Positions 50,953 to 59,341 of a stretch of DNA of 64,000 nucleotides are shown in pieces. Both the position numbers and the translations under genes were made by a program. This DNA is from a virus, in the IMG/VR virus record IMGVR_UViG_3300024999_000066, positions 1 through 64,000 of that record; one strand, 5' to 3'. Position 1 is the stretch's first letter. Every line of letters starts with the position of its first letter. The notes under the pieces were generated by a model, which was not told where the DNA came from, did no database searches, and saw only the letters and a list, made by a program, of their open reading frames with translations.

Positions 50953-51984
50953 TTGGCTGAGATCAATAAACCCGACTATTCTCAAATATGGGCTTCGGGG
51001 GGAGCAATCGTAGCTCCTAGTGATGTAAAAATTCAAACAGGTTGGACTGCTGAAGTTCCTCCTTTTCAGTGGGAAAATTGGTCCCAAAATAGGCAAGACC
51101 AAGCCATTACCCACATTCTTCAGAAAGGCATCAGCGTTTGGTCTGCAACTGGAGAATATTATTTTACAAGCGCTGGAGAAAGATCCTATGTACAAGGAAG
51201 TGATGGTAATATATATGTAGCAGTTGCAGATAGTGTTAATCAAAATCCTGTTACAGATATAACTGACACCTATTGGAAATTAGCATTTGCCACCACCAAT
51301 TTAGCTACCACAACTACAGCTGGTATTGTTCAGTTAGCTACCACAGCCAACATGACAACAGGTACTTCGAACACCCTTATTCCCCCAGTTTCTGCCATCT
51401 CGGCTCAGCTACCTTTTCGTGGCTTCCAAGCATACACGTCGCCCGGTTCTTTCACATGGACCGTCCCGTCTGGTGTTACCAGATGTTGGGTGGAAGTTAT
51501 AGGTGCGGGCGGCAGCGGTGCTTTTTATGCATTAGCCACTGGCCCAAGTGGGGGTGGGGGTGGTGGAGTGGCCAAGAAACTTGTAGACCTTACAGGGGTC
51601 ACTTCTGTGGCTGTAGTTGTCGGCTCAGGGGGCGCTTCACAAACTACGTTGGGTAATAACGGTACAGCAGGGGGTAACAGCTCCTTCGGCGCTTTCTGCT
51701 CAGCAACAGGTGGTGGTGCTGGCCAGATTAGTGGCAGTGCCTCCTCTTCAGGGGTTGGTACTGGTGGTGATATCAACTACGGTATCGGTCAGGGTAGTCC
51801 CGCGCTAATGCTACCACCAGTAGCAAGCCCTGTTATGGGTGGTGGTGCAGGTGGTGGTGGCGAAAGTACGTTCGCTGCTTCGGGTGGTGCAAACCCAACT
51901 CAGGCTGGCATGGGCGGCGGCGGCAGGGTATCTGGTTCAGGATCAATCTCCGGCGCGGCGGGTGCTGTGCGTATCTGGTATTAA
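50953..51984 (+). CDS. Tail fibre/adhesin with glycine-rich C-terminus
   Basis: 343 aa, TTG start. First 180 residues are fibre-like (WASGGAIVAPSDVKIQTGW, TTTTAGIVQLAT). From about 195 a glycine-rich domain of many short GGG/GGA runs ends in SGAAGAVRIWY, like polyglycine-loop receptor-binding domains. Probable host-recognition protein. Confidence 0.72.
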   Translation: MAEINKPDYSQIWASGGAIVAPSDVKIQTGWTAEVPPFQWENWSQNRQDQAITHILQKGISVWSATGEYYFTSAGERSYVQGSDGNIYVAVADSVNQNPVTDITDTYWKLAFATTNLATTTTAGIVQLATTANMTTGTSNTLIPPVSAISAQLPFRGFQAYTSPGSFTWTVPSGVTRCWVEVIGAGGSGAFYALATGPSGGGGGGVAKKLVDLTGVTSVAVVVGSGGASQTTLGNNGTAGGNSSFGAFCSATGGGAGQISGSASSSGVGTGGDINYGIGQGSPALMLPPVASPVMGGGAGGGGESTFAASGGANPTQAGMGGGGRVSGSGSISGAAGAVRIWY

Positions 51985-52021
51985 CAATAAAATATATCTA
52001 ACATCAATATGAGTGAATACT

Positions 52022-53971
52022 ATGGTACAGAAAGTCTCCCCATTTCTTGAAGGGAAATACGGTTGGAGTTTAGGAGAATCTAACTGGAATTTGGGCATGG
52101 ACGAAAACTTAGTAAAGTTTTCGTATATGTTCAATAGGAACATTGATGGGGTGGTTTCTAGCCTCCCGGCCCCGGTTAACGGGGAGGCATATTTCCTGAC
52201 AACAGACAATAGATTGTATTTTGCTGTTGATGGAATATTTTACAGCTCCCCTACCCCAAAATGGTTCACTGTTTACATTAAAAGCACTGGCCAAGCTTTC
52301 CAGTTTAATGGCACGACATTAGTAGAAAGTGATATCTTAAATCAGGCGAATGACTACACAGACGTACTTCGCGCAGATGTTTTAAACTCAGCCGACCCTT
52401 TGAAGGGTGCGACCATCGTTGGCTATGATGGCACTAACGTAGCCGCCCACCTTGATTCTATAAATTTTAGTTTGTCTGCTCTTGCAATTGCTACAAATAC
52501 TACCCAAGGTGCAGGTCTGATTGGGTATAGAGGAAGAACTGTACACGATAGGCTGGACGACTACCTTGATGCCGCAGACTATGGCGTTGTAGGCGACGGC
52601 GTAACAGATGATTGGGCTGCAATTAACGCATTTTTAGACCTGGCCTATGCTCAAAATAAGGTGGCAAAGTTCCCTGGCTGGATGGTTTGTGCCCACTCAC
52701 AGAAACTTGAGCTTTACCGGGGTAATAACTTTGCGATTGTTGGGGATGGATTCCCTACACTAAAATACACGGGTATTATTGCTGATGTTGCGGTATCTAT
52801 AGACCGTGGACCGATGGGTGGTGCGTATGGAATAGTTTTCCGAGATTTTAATATTGAAGGAAACTTTGTTTGTACCGATGCATTTTATAACCGAGCCATT
52901 AGTCACTCTGATATAAGCAACATTAGAGCATGGGGTGGTACAGCTTGTCTTTACAGAGTCGTAAGTGGTGTATGTAATAACTATACTAATTTACGACTAA
53001 CCAGTGTAGGTGGCAGAGTAGGGGCGCCAACAGGGACTCCAGCTGAAGGTATTCGGTTAGAAAGTCGAAGCGCTGGGGACTATTTGGCTTGGTGTACATT
53101 TGCCAACTTGATTGTAGAAAATGTACTGAACACAGGTATCCGTGCTTTAGATGCAACAGGAAACCTTTTCACAAGCGGCACCTCGGAGGGTAACGGTCGA
53201 GGGTTGTTGTTTGAGGAGCCTTGCAGAAACAACACTGTTATTAACATGGACTTTGAAGCTAATGGCGCGGCAGGCGACATTGTTGTAAATGGTCATTGTA
53301 ACAGTTTTCACAATCCACAGTGTATCTCTAGTGGTTCTTCAGTCAATATCTCTGTCCAAGTTTCAAAGGGAGCTACTTTCTTTGGTGGGTACTTACGGGC
53401 AGCGAATCTACAATCTGCCTCCTCAGATACAACTTTCATCGGGTGTGAATTCTCTGATAACGGTGCGTTAGGTATTACTGGGACAGGCTCTCACAGACGA
53501 ATAGGTTGTTATAAAACAGACAACGCAGGAAATATCACCTCTCGTTATGTAGACATTCTAGGGGCATTTGGTAGCTTCACACCTAGTCTGGTGGGGTCTA
53601 CAACCCCCGGAGTGAATACATATAGTGTAAGAACGGGGAGGTATGAGGTTATAGCGGGTCGGTGTTTCTTTGAAATAACTATTGTGTTAACTGCTAAGGA
53701 TGCTGCAATGGCAGGTATTGCCACAATTTCTGGGCTCCCTGTTGCTTCTTCTAATATAGCTAACTTAGCAGCTTCCGGTCAAGTGGGGACTTTTGGTAAC
53801 ATTGCATCGCCTGGCGCCGGATATACTGGACTGGGTTGGCGAATAGATCCTAACAGTACAAGTATGTTGTTGATTACATCTGGTTTCGGTAATGCTACAG
53901 CTACTGTCAGCTCAACCTCAATTGGGGCCACGAGCACACTTAATATTTCTGGCAGCTATCCAATTGCTTAA
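52022..53971 (+). CDS. Tail spike, right-handed beta-helix (pectate-lyase-like)
   Basis: 649 aa from ATG 52022 (the GTG at 52013 is also in frame). After a virion-binding start and linker (1-180), DYGVVGDGVTDDWAAINAFL opens a pectate-lyase-type beta-helix running to about 510, followed by a small C-terminal beta domain. Such spikes often cleave capsule or O-antigen; the sugar target is unknown. Confidence 0.8.
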   Translation: MVQKVSPFLEGKYGWSLGESNWNLGMDENLVKFSYMFNRNIDGVVSSLPAPVNGEAYFLTTDNRLYFAVDGIFYSSPTPKWFTVYIKSTGQAFQFNGTTLVESDILNQANDYTDVLRADVLNSADPLKGATIVGYDGTNVAAHLDSINFSLSALAIATNTTQGAGLIGYRGRTVHDRLDDYLDAADYGVVGDGVTDDWAAINAFLDLAYAQNKVAKFPGWMVCAHSQKLELYRGNNFAIVGDGFPTLKYTGIIADVAVSIDRGPMGGAYGIVFRDFNIEGNFVCTDAFYNRAISHSDISNIRAWGGTACLYRVVSGVCNNYTNLRLTSVGGRVGAPTGTPAEGIRLESRSAGDYLAWCTFANLIVENVLNTGIRALDATGNLFTSGTSEGNGRGLLFEEPCRNNTVINMDFEANGAAGDIVVNGHCNSFHNPQCISSGSSVNISVQVSKGATFFGGYLRAANLQSASSDTTFIGCEFSDNGALGITGTGSHRRIGCYKTDNAGNITSRYVDILGAFGSFTPSLVGSTTPGVNTYSVRTGRYEVIAGRCFFEITIVLTAKDAAMAGIATISGLPVASSNIANLAASGQVGTFGNIASPGAGYTGLGWRIDPNSTSMLLITSGFGNATATVSSTSIGATSTLNISGSYPIA

Positions 53972-54059
53972 CTTTTACTCTTTCTTATAGGGGTAAGTAA
54001 CTGTCCCGGTAGGGTGTGGTAAACATAAACACCTCCACACTAATTATGAGGCGCTGATA

Positions 54060-54599
54060 TTGAAAATCAACACACAAATTGCCAAGAAACTTGCAGCCTA
54101 TGGTGCTGCCATAGTTTTAGCTGGTGCTGGGACTGTCTCATACTACGAAGGTAAAGAGAACAAGGCTTATCTCGACCCTGTTGGAATTATCACAATTTGT
54201 TATGGCTCCACTAAGAATGTAAAGCTTGGCGATTACAAGACAGATGACCAATGCTACGAAAGTCTTGCAGAAGACTTAGTAGCACATGACAAGATCCTGA
54301 TGTCTGTAGTTAAAGTTCCTATGACAGACTATCAACATGCTGCATTCTTGTCATTCATTTATAACGTTGGTCCCGGTAAGAAGGGGGTGAAAGATGGATT
54401 TGTTCACCTCAAGAAGACAGGTAAACCTTCAACAATGTTACGCAAACTCAATGCTGGTGATTATGAAGGGGCTTGTAATGAGTTTCTGAATTGGATGCAG
54501 AAAGGACAAGGGATGTCCGGTATTGAGAAACGTAGGCGAGATGAAATGGCTATGTGCAAAGGAGAATATGATGAAGCTAAAAAAGCCAAAGTTGATTGA
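54060..54599 (+). CDS. SAR endolysin (GH24 lysozyme)
   Basis: 179 aa, TTG start. Residues 11-28 form a weakly hydrophobic Gly/Ala-rich signal-arrest-release segment (LAAYGAAIVLAGAGTVSY). Catalytic Glu30, Asp39 and Thr45 follow the E-8-D-5-T spacing of T4 lysozyme, with SFIYNVGPG downstream. Exported by Sec, tethered, then released on membrane depolarisation to cut peptidoglycan. Confidence 0.9.
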   Translation: MKINTQIAKKLAAYGAAIVLAGAGTVSYYEGKENKAYLDPVGIITICYGSTKNVKLGDYKTDDQCYESLAEDLVAHDKILMSVVKVPMTDYQHAAFLSFIYNVGPGKKGVKDGFVHLKKTGKPSTMLRKLNAGDYEGACNEFLNWMQKGQGMSGIEKRRRDEMAMCKGEYDEAKKAKVD

Positions 54600-54819
54600 T
54601 GATTGGAAAAAACAACTAAAGTCATATTCCGCACTCAGTTTATTTGCCAATGTCCTCATAGCTCTGGCATACGGCCTGTCTCTAGCATTTGGAATGGGGC
54701 TTGTTTACATGAGCCCTTTCTACATTGTTCTTGTAATGGGTGGTGTAGCGAGTCTAGGTTTTCTAGGTCGATTCATCAAACAAGTGGAAGATGACGAGGA
54801 TGAGGATAATGTTCAATAG
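54571..54819 (+). CDS. Putative holin
   Basis: 82 aa from ATG 54571 (GGAG well spaced). Basic N-terminus, two transmembrane segments (about 20-40 and 47-70), acidic C-terminal tail (VEDDEDEDNVQ). Lies between endolysin and spanin genes, overlapping both. Would depolarise the membrane and trigger the SAR endolysin. Confidence 0.78.
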   Translation: MKLKKPKLIDDWKKQLKSYSALSLFANVLIALAYGLSLAFGMGLVYMSPFYIVLVMGGVASLGFLGRFIKQVEDDEDEDNVQ

Positions 54820-55240
54820 CTGGATGTTCTACCTCATCCTTGGTTTGTCTGCAAGTACAGCAGCTTTAGGCTATCTTTCTCTATCTCTACACGATGATAA
54901 AGTGGTGGCTGTGGAAGCACTCAAGCAATCACAGGAAGCAGTTGCGGGGTATCAAAACGCCCTTAACTTGAAGTATTTATCTTGTCAGATTGATGAGGCT
55001 TCAACTGTACAATTAGAAGCTGATAAGAAAGGCCTTCAAACCCAGATAGAAATTATATCTGACAACATTGAGAAGCTAAGAAATTCCAAGCCTCAAGCTA
55101 AACAAGAGAACGTTAAGAATGAAAATCTTAAACCTAATGTCCTGCCTGATGATGGGTTGCTTAGTCCTAACATTGTCCGGCTGCTTCGGGAGGGGTACTG
55201 TGCCACCTACCCAACAGACAGTGAATGTCTTCCCAAGTGA
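54809..55240 (+). CDS. Rz: i-spanin (Rz-like)
   Basis: 143 aa from ATG 54809. N-terminal transmembrane segment (MFYLILGLSASTAALGYLS) followed by a long charged periplasmic coiled coil. Its last 122 nt contain the start of the Rz1-like gene in the +1 frame, the classic overlapping spanin layout. Confidence 0.82.
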   Translation: MFNSWMFYLILGLSASTAALGYLSLSLHDDKVVAVEALKQSQEAVAGYQNALNLKYLSCQIDEASTVQLEADKKGLQTQIEIISDNIEKLRNSKPQAKQENVKNENLKPNVLPDDGLLSPNIVRLLREGYCATYPTDSECLPK

Positions 55241-55409
55241 TTCACTTTTGATCAATCCCTGCAAAGCAAAACCTGCTGGTGAAAGTTTGATTGATCTAGC
55301 CAAAGCTCAAAACAGCAACGTTGGTTGTATTGGGTTGTGGGAAAAGCAAATGGAAGCTATACGTAAGAACAAGCAGCAGCAAATGGAGCTTTACAAGAAT
55401 GCAAAATGA
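55119..55409 (+). CDS. Rz1: o-spanin (Rz1-like lipoprotein)
   Basis: 96 aa. Signal peptide with lipobox LTLSGC (lipidated Cys22), then a Pro-containing short region and a charged end. Begins inside the Rz gene in another frame. Longer than lambda Rz1 (60 aa precursor) but same topology. Fuses inner and outer membranes in lysis. Confidence 0.8.
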   Translation: MKILNLMSCLMMGCLVLTLSGCFGRGTVPPTQQTVNVFPSDSLLINPCKAKPAGESLIDLAKAQNSNVGCIGLWEKQMEAIRKNKQQQMELYKNAK

Positions 55410-55704
55410 TGCCAACAACCGGATGAACAATCTATTTGAAAGATCAGCTCTTGCACTTCTGGGTGTCCTTTTTACCATTCTTTTCACAGCCTCCCAATAC
55501 CAACGAGCTGACTTTAAAGCCTTGGAAGAAAAAGTATTGGTCATGCAGATGAATAAGGTTAACAAAGAAGACCTTAAGGACGTAGAGAATCGTCTTAACA
55601 TTAAGATGGATGCATTGGCCATCAACATGAGCCAAGAAGTTAGGAACACACGGGCAGATATTATCGACCGTATTGACATGGTGTTTGGTAAAGTTAAAAA
55701 ATGA
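55399..55704 (+). CDS. Small membrane protein with coiled coil
   Basis: 101 aa from ATG 55399 (GGAG upstream; overlaps the Rz1-like stop). One transmembrane segment at about 18-33 (ALALLGVLFTILFTA), then a heptad-like coiled coil. Its place in the lysis cassette suggests a lysis-timing or antiholin role; not proven. Confidence 0.65.
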   Translation: MQNDANNRMNNLFERSALALLGVLFTILFTASQYQRADFKALEEKVLVMQMNKVNKEDLKDVENRLNIKMDALAINMSQEVRNTRADIIDRIDMVFGKVKK

Positions 55705-55716
55705 CGGGGGTCATTA

Positions 55717-56058
55717 ATGATATGGGTGATCATACGAAGGGTTGCAGACTTACTTACTTTGGTCTTGCTTATTATAATGATCTCCATTGTAATGACAAAC
55801 AACAAAAGTGTTGAAGATGTTGGTAACTTTGAACTAAAGCTTGATAACCTAAAACAAGATATGATCACTGTAATTGGTAAGAACGTTGACTATATGGACA
55901 GACGTTTAAACGGTTATGCTGAAACTCAAGATAGGTATCAAGTAAGTACAGATCAACGAGTGTATGTGTTGGAGCAAAGAGTGCTTCAACTACAGAATGA
56001 TAAGAAGACTAATCAGAAAATCATTAACAATAATTTAAATACTCTCACAACGAATTAA
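55717..56058 (+). CDS. Small membrane protein with coiled coil
   Basis: 113 aa, same topology as the preceding gene: transmembrane segment at about 8-27 (VADLLTLVLLIIMISIVM), then coiled coil. Last gene of the late operon, before the terminator at 56121. Confidence 0.65.
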   Translation: MIWVIIRRVADLLTLVLLIIMISIVMTNNKSVEDVGNFELKLDNLKQDMITVIGKNVDYMDRRLNGYAETQDRYQVSTDQRVYVLEQRVLQLQNDKKTNQKIINNNLNTLTTN

Positions 56059-56120
56059 AGCTAAGAACAAGAAGTCTCCTAAGACACATTAAGGATCGCC
56101 ATATCCTTTCTCAGAACTTC

Positions 56121-56155
56121 GCCCCGCGTCCGAAAGGATAGCGGGGCTTCTTTTC
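56121..56155 (+). terminator. Strong rho-independent terminator of the late operon
   Basis: GCCCCGC (56121-56127) / GCGGGGC (56141-56147), 13 nt loop, followed by TTCTTTTC. Loop bases GAAAGGATA (56132-56140) are also complementary to TATCCTTTC at 56102-56110. Confidence 0.88.
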
Positions 56156-56168
56156 GTCTGTAATAAAG

Positions 56169-56342
56169 TTACTCAGTGGTTTTTACAGCAGCTTCAAATT
56201 TAAACTTATCAACCCGGTTATCTATAGAAGTATTTTCAACAACTACTTCTTTCTCCTTCTTGTGAATGTAATACTGTCCAATAGCAACAACCATTAACAT
56301 ACACATGAGGATGGCAGCAACATCGATTAGAGGGTTTTTCAT
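56169..56342 (-). CDS. Small membrane protein
   Basis: 57 aa. Hydrophobic segment at about 8-25 (VAAILMCMLMVVAIGQYY), basic then acidic tail. AAGGAG precedes the ATG. Last gene of the right-hand minus block. Confidence 0.6.
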   Translation of the reverse strand: MKNPLIDVAAILMCMLMVVAIGQYYIHKKEKEVVVENTSIDNRVDKFKFEAAVKTTE

Positions 56343-56359
56343 AATTGTTTCTCCTTATT

Positions 56360-56998
56360 CTAGTCCCAGAAAGAAAATAACTTACGTTGGATAATCTTAC
56401 AAACCAAGTCAAGATCATTTTGTTTAACACTTTCTCGCATTTTATAGAAGTTTTTACAGTTGATGTTAGGTAGTGTATTTGGCTTCTGATAGAAACCCCC
56501 GCCCATGAAATCTCCCTCTTTACGCTTCCAGCCTTGCACATCATTCGTATAATTATCTTCACGAATACGTTTTAGAAGTGTTGACACGATTAGCAGCTCC
56601 TTGGCTGTCTTCTCAGATTTCATAGCCATACCGTGATTCTTGTGGCACTCAGACATATCTTTTGTAGCAGCTTCCATGAACAAAAGCAAGCCTGAATAAT
56701 CCCAACAACGATATTGACGAAGAGCTTTGTGGAAGATGTATAGGTTCCTAAAGTATTTCCAAATATCGGCTACTTTAATTGCTGTGTAAACATCTGGAAT
56801 AAAGTATACAACATCTTGAGCAATGTTGAATCCCTTAGTTGTGATCCAATTAACTACAGGAGCTTTCTGCTTACACTCCTTGCGATGTTCAGCCCAGCCT
56901 TCCCATGTCAATGAACATGGATTCTTAAGGCCTGCTTTAGTTCGTATCCACTTAGCTAAAGGGCTTAGGGACCAATATGAGTATCTACGTTTGTACAT
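56360..56998 (-). CDS. Hypothetical protein
   Basis: 212 aa, basic, rich in Trp/Tyr (YSYWSLSPLAKWIR, WEGWAEHRKECK). The first half predicts two surface-seeking helices. Conserved-looking phage protein but function unknown. Located after the nrdA terminator. Confidence 0.65.
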   Translation of the reverse strand: MYKRRYSYWSLSPLAKWIRTKAGLKNPCSLTWEGWAEHRKECKQKAPVVNWITTKGFNIAQDVVYFIPDVYTAIKVADIWKYFRNLYIFHKALRQYRCWDYSGLLLFMEAATKDMSECHKNHGMAMKSEKTAKELLIVSTLLKRIREDNYTNDVQGWKRKEGDFMGGGFYQKPNTLPNINCKNFYKMRESVKQNDLDLVCKIIQRKLFSFWD

Positions 56999-57010
56999 TT
57001 ATTTCTCTCC

Positions 57011-57045
57011 AAAAGAAAAGGACCAGAGCTTTCGCCTTGGTCCTT
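57011..57045 (-). terminator. Rho-independent terminator after nrdA
   Basis: On the minus strand AAGGACCA/TGGTCCTT (plus 57018-57025 and 57038-57045), 12 nt loop, followed by TTTTCTTTT. Confidence 0.82.
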
Positions 57046-57084
57046 AGTTTAGGCTTCTTTCAAAGCTGTGTCAAATTTTATTTT

Positions 57085-58773
57085 CTACTGACAAGCTAGA
57101 CACTCGTCCTTGCTGGCTTGCACACCAGCCATGCTGTATACGTAATACAATCCGAGAATATCTGGATTCAAGAAAGCTTCCTTATGCACCTCATTGATGT
57201 AAGCTTCGTCTTCACCAGCAGCGAAGAACAAATTCAACGATTGCCACTGATCCATAAACTTCCCACGAGCAGCAGCTAGGCGGATGATTGTATGTTGATT
57301 GATTTCAAAAGCTGTGCGGAACACAAGTTTCTCTTCTTCAGTCAACCAATCAACGTGTTGTACACTCCCCATCTTGTCACGAACATCTTCTACGTGAGCT
57401 TTTGTGAATACTCCCTTCTCTTTCATCAATTTCAAAAGATAGGGATTAACTCGGTCAACTTCACCACCAGCACTCTTCTGGGTGTACACCATTGCGGTGT
57501 CTGGGTTAATCCCTTCACTAACACCACCCATGATAAGGGCTGTTGACTTAGTTGGTGCAATAGCAATCAAGTGTGTATTAGCTCGGCCATACCCCTTCAT
57601 CCACTTAGGCTCACCCCATACACTTGCAAGCCACTCAGAAGCCTTAATTGCTTCATCTTGAATGTACTTGGCAATTTTGTTGTTTACCATATGTGCATCA
57701 AAGCTTTCAAATGCAATCATATTCTTTTGCATGTATGAATGCAGCCCACATTGCCCAAGCCCCAACGCTCTGGAGTTCTTAGTAAATGCTACAGCTTTCT
57801 CAAGACCGGGAATATTCTTAGCCCGCTCAATGAACTCTTGGCATACAGCATCAAGAAATACAATTGCCGTGTTTACAGCGTCAGTACCATACCACTCATC
57901 AAAAAGCTCTACGTTCATCGATGCCAGTACACAAGTATAAGTAAAGTCCTTGCTTGAGTGGAGCATAATTTCGTTACACAACTGTGGAGCTTTAACATCT
58001 AAGTTCTGATCCACATACCACTGTGGACGTTTACGCTCTGCTTTTTGAGGGAAGAAGAAATATCCTTTCCCCGTCACCATCTTAGTCTTAAGAGCTTTAC
58101 CATAACGCTTCACTGCATCTTCATCACCAGATTTCAGACGTTCAATGAACTCATCAGAGATATTCCAGCCGATGTTATTACCATCGGGATGTTGCTCTAG
58201 ATAAGTACAAACTTCATTGAAATCACCATGATCAATAGGCAAATAACCAGCCCAAGAACCACGTCGAGCCGTACCCTGAGCAACGTACTCCATGTCACGT
58301 TGAAACCCCTCAATGACCTGCATAACCCCGGTAGAAGTACCACCTACGCTAATCGATTCACCACGAGCACGGACATCACCAAGATAACCCGCCGTACCAA
58401 ATCCCATCTTAGTCAGCATTGCAGTTTCATGCTTTGCTTTGTAGATGCCATCAATACTATCAGGGATGTAACTACCCGCACAACTGATAGTATTGATGCG
58501 ATTAGTTCCTGTATTAGCCAAGATCGGAGTACTAGGACTCAGCCAACCTTTCCACATAATATCAAAGAACTTCTCTTTCCAATCAGACGGATCAGGAGTA
58601 TGTGCAGCCAACGTAGCAGCAATACGCTGATATTGTTCTTTTGGATTAGCTGCTTGATACAGATATTTATTCTTAAACAACTGCCAAGAGCCAGTAGACC
58701 AGTGAGCAGGCATCAAACCATCTTCTTGCAACTTCTTACGTTCTTCACTCAATACACGATAACTGTTTGTCAC
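57085..58773 (-). CDS. nrdA: Ribonucleoside-diphosphate reductase alpha subunit
   Basis: 562 aa, class I, without an N-terminal ATP-cone. STPILANTGT and NTISCAGSY (first redox Cys), QLCNEIML (thiyl radical Cys region), CVLASMNV (second redox Cys), APTKSTALIMGGVSEGI, and a C-terminal ECLACQ pair for re-reduction. Makes dNDPs for phage DNA. Separated from nrdB only by a homing endonuclease gene. Confidence 0.93.
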   Translation of the reverse strand: MTNSYRVLSEERKKLQEDGLMPAHWSTGSWQLFKNKYLYQAANPKEQYQRIAATLAAHTPDPSDWKEKFFDIMWKGWLSPSTPILANTGTNRINTISCAGSYIPDSIDGIYKAKHETAMLTKMGFGTAGYLGDVRARGESISVGGTSTGVMQVIEGFQRDMEYVAQGTARRGSWAGYLPIDHGDFNEVCTYLEQHPDGNNIGWNISDEFIERLKSGDEDAVKRYGKALKTKMVTGKGYFFFPQKAERKRPQWYVDQNLDVKAPQLCNEIMLHSSKDFTYTCVLASMNVELFDEWYGTDAVNTAIVFLDAVCQEFIERAKNIPGLEKAVAFTKNSRALGLGQCGLHSYMQKNMIAFESFDAHMVNNKIAKYIQDEAIKASEWLASVWGEPKWMKGYGRANTHLIAIAPTKSTALIMGGVSEGINPDTAMVYTQKSAGGEVDRVNPYLLKLMKEKGVFTKAHVEDVRDKMGSVQHVDWLTEEEKLVFRTAFEINQHTIIRLAAARGKFMDQWQSLNLFFAAGEDEAYINEVHKEAFLNPDILGLYYVYSMAGVQASKDECLACQ

Positions 58774-58783
58774 TTAATTCCCC

Positions 58784-59341
58784 TTAAATATATTTTCCGG
58801 TCCAACCTTTATAAGATTTCATCGAACCTCTACAGACGGTTGCCATATTGCCACGGTTTAGGTTGTGTAGCTTACAAAACTCACTTAGGTTCAAGCCTGT
58901 ATATATTTCTCCACTTGGGCTTGTAACTTCAAAGTTTTTACTAACCTTAACTGATTGGGCTAATGTACTTGGATGTGTTTCTTTGTTTTTACTCCGGTGT
59001 TTTTCAGCCATGGCATCTCTTCCTCCATTTTCTTTCCACTCCAATATATTCTGATCCCTTGAAACAAATCTACAGTTATCTACGGAGTAGTTACCTATAT
59101 CACCATAGCGAGCGAGCTGGTAACTCTGCATACTAGTTCCTATCTGTGATGGACTGGACAAGCCAGCCTCGACAGCCAGAATAACGTACTCTTCAAACGA
59201 AAGGAGACAAAGAAGCTCACGCCTCCCTGCGTGATAAATCAATCTCTGCCACTTTTTACGCCAAATATTCACGTCTTGTGGGTTTAGATTTATAGAGCTT
59301 AGAAAACCCTTCCTTTGCTCTGTTAGTGGTATCTTTCTCAT
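58784..59341 (-). CDS. Homing endonuclease-like protein between nrdA and nrdB
   Basis: 185 aa. YGDIGNYSVDNCRFVSRDQN is the segment found in many phage HNH-type homing proteins, and the C-terminus (FEVTSPSGEIYTGLNLSEFC and onward to WTGKYI) is a NUMOD1-like DNA-binding module. Starts immediately before the nrdB stop. Nuclease class inferred. Confidence 0.72.
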   Translation of the reverse strand: MRKIPLTEQRKGFLSSINLNPQDVNIWRKKWQRLIYHAGRRELLCLLSFEEYVILAVEAGLSSPSQIGTSMQSYQLARYGDIGNYSVDNCRFVSRDQNILEWKENGGRDAMAEKHRSKNKETHPSTLAQSVKVSKNFEVTSPSGEIYTGLNLSEFCKLHNLNRGNMATVCRGSMKSYKGWTGKYI

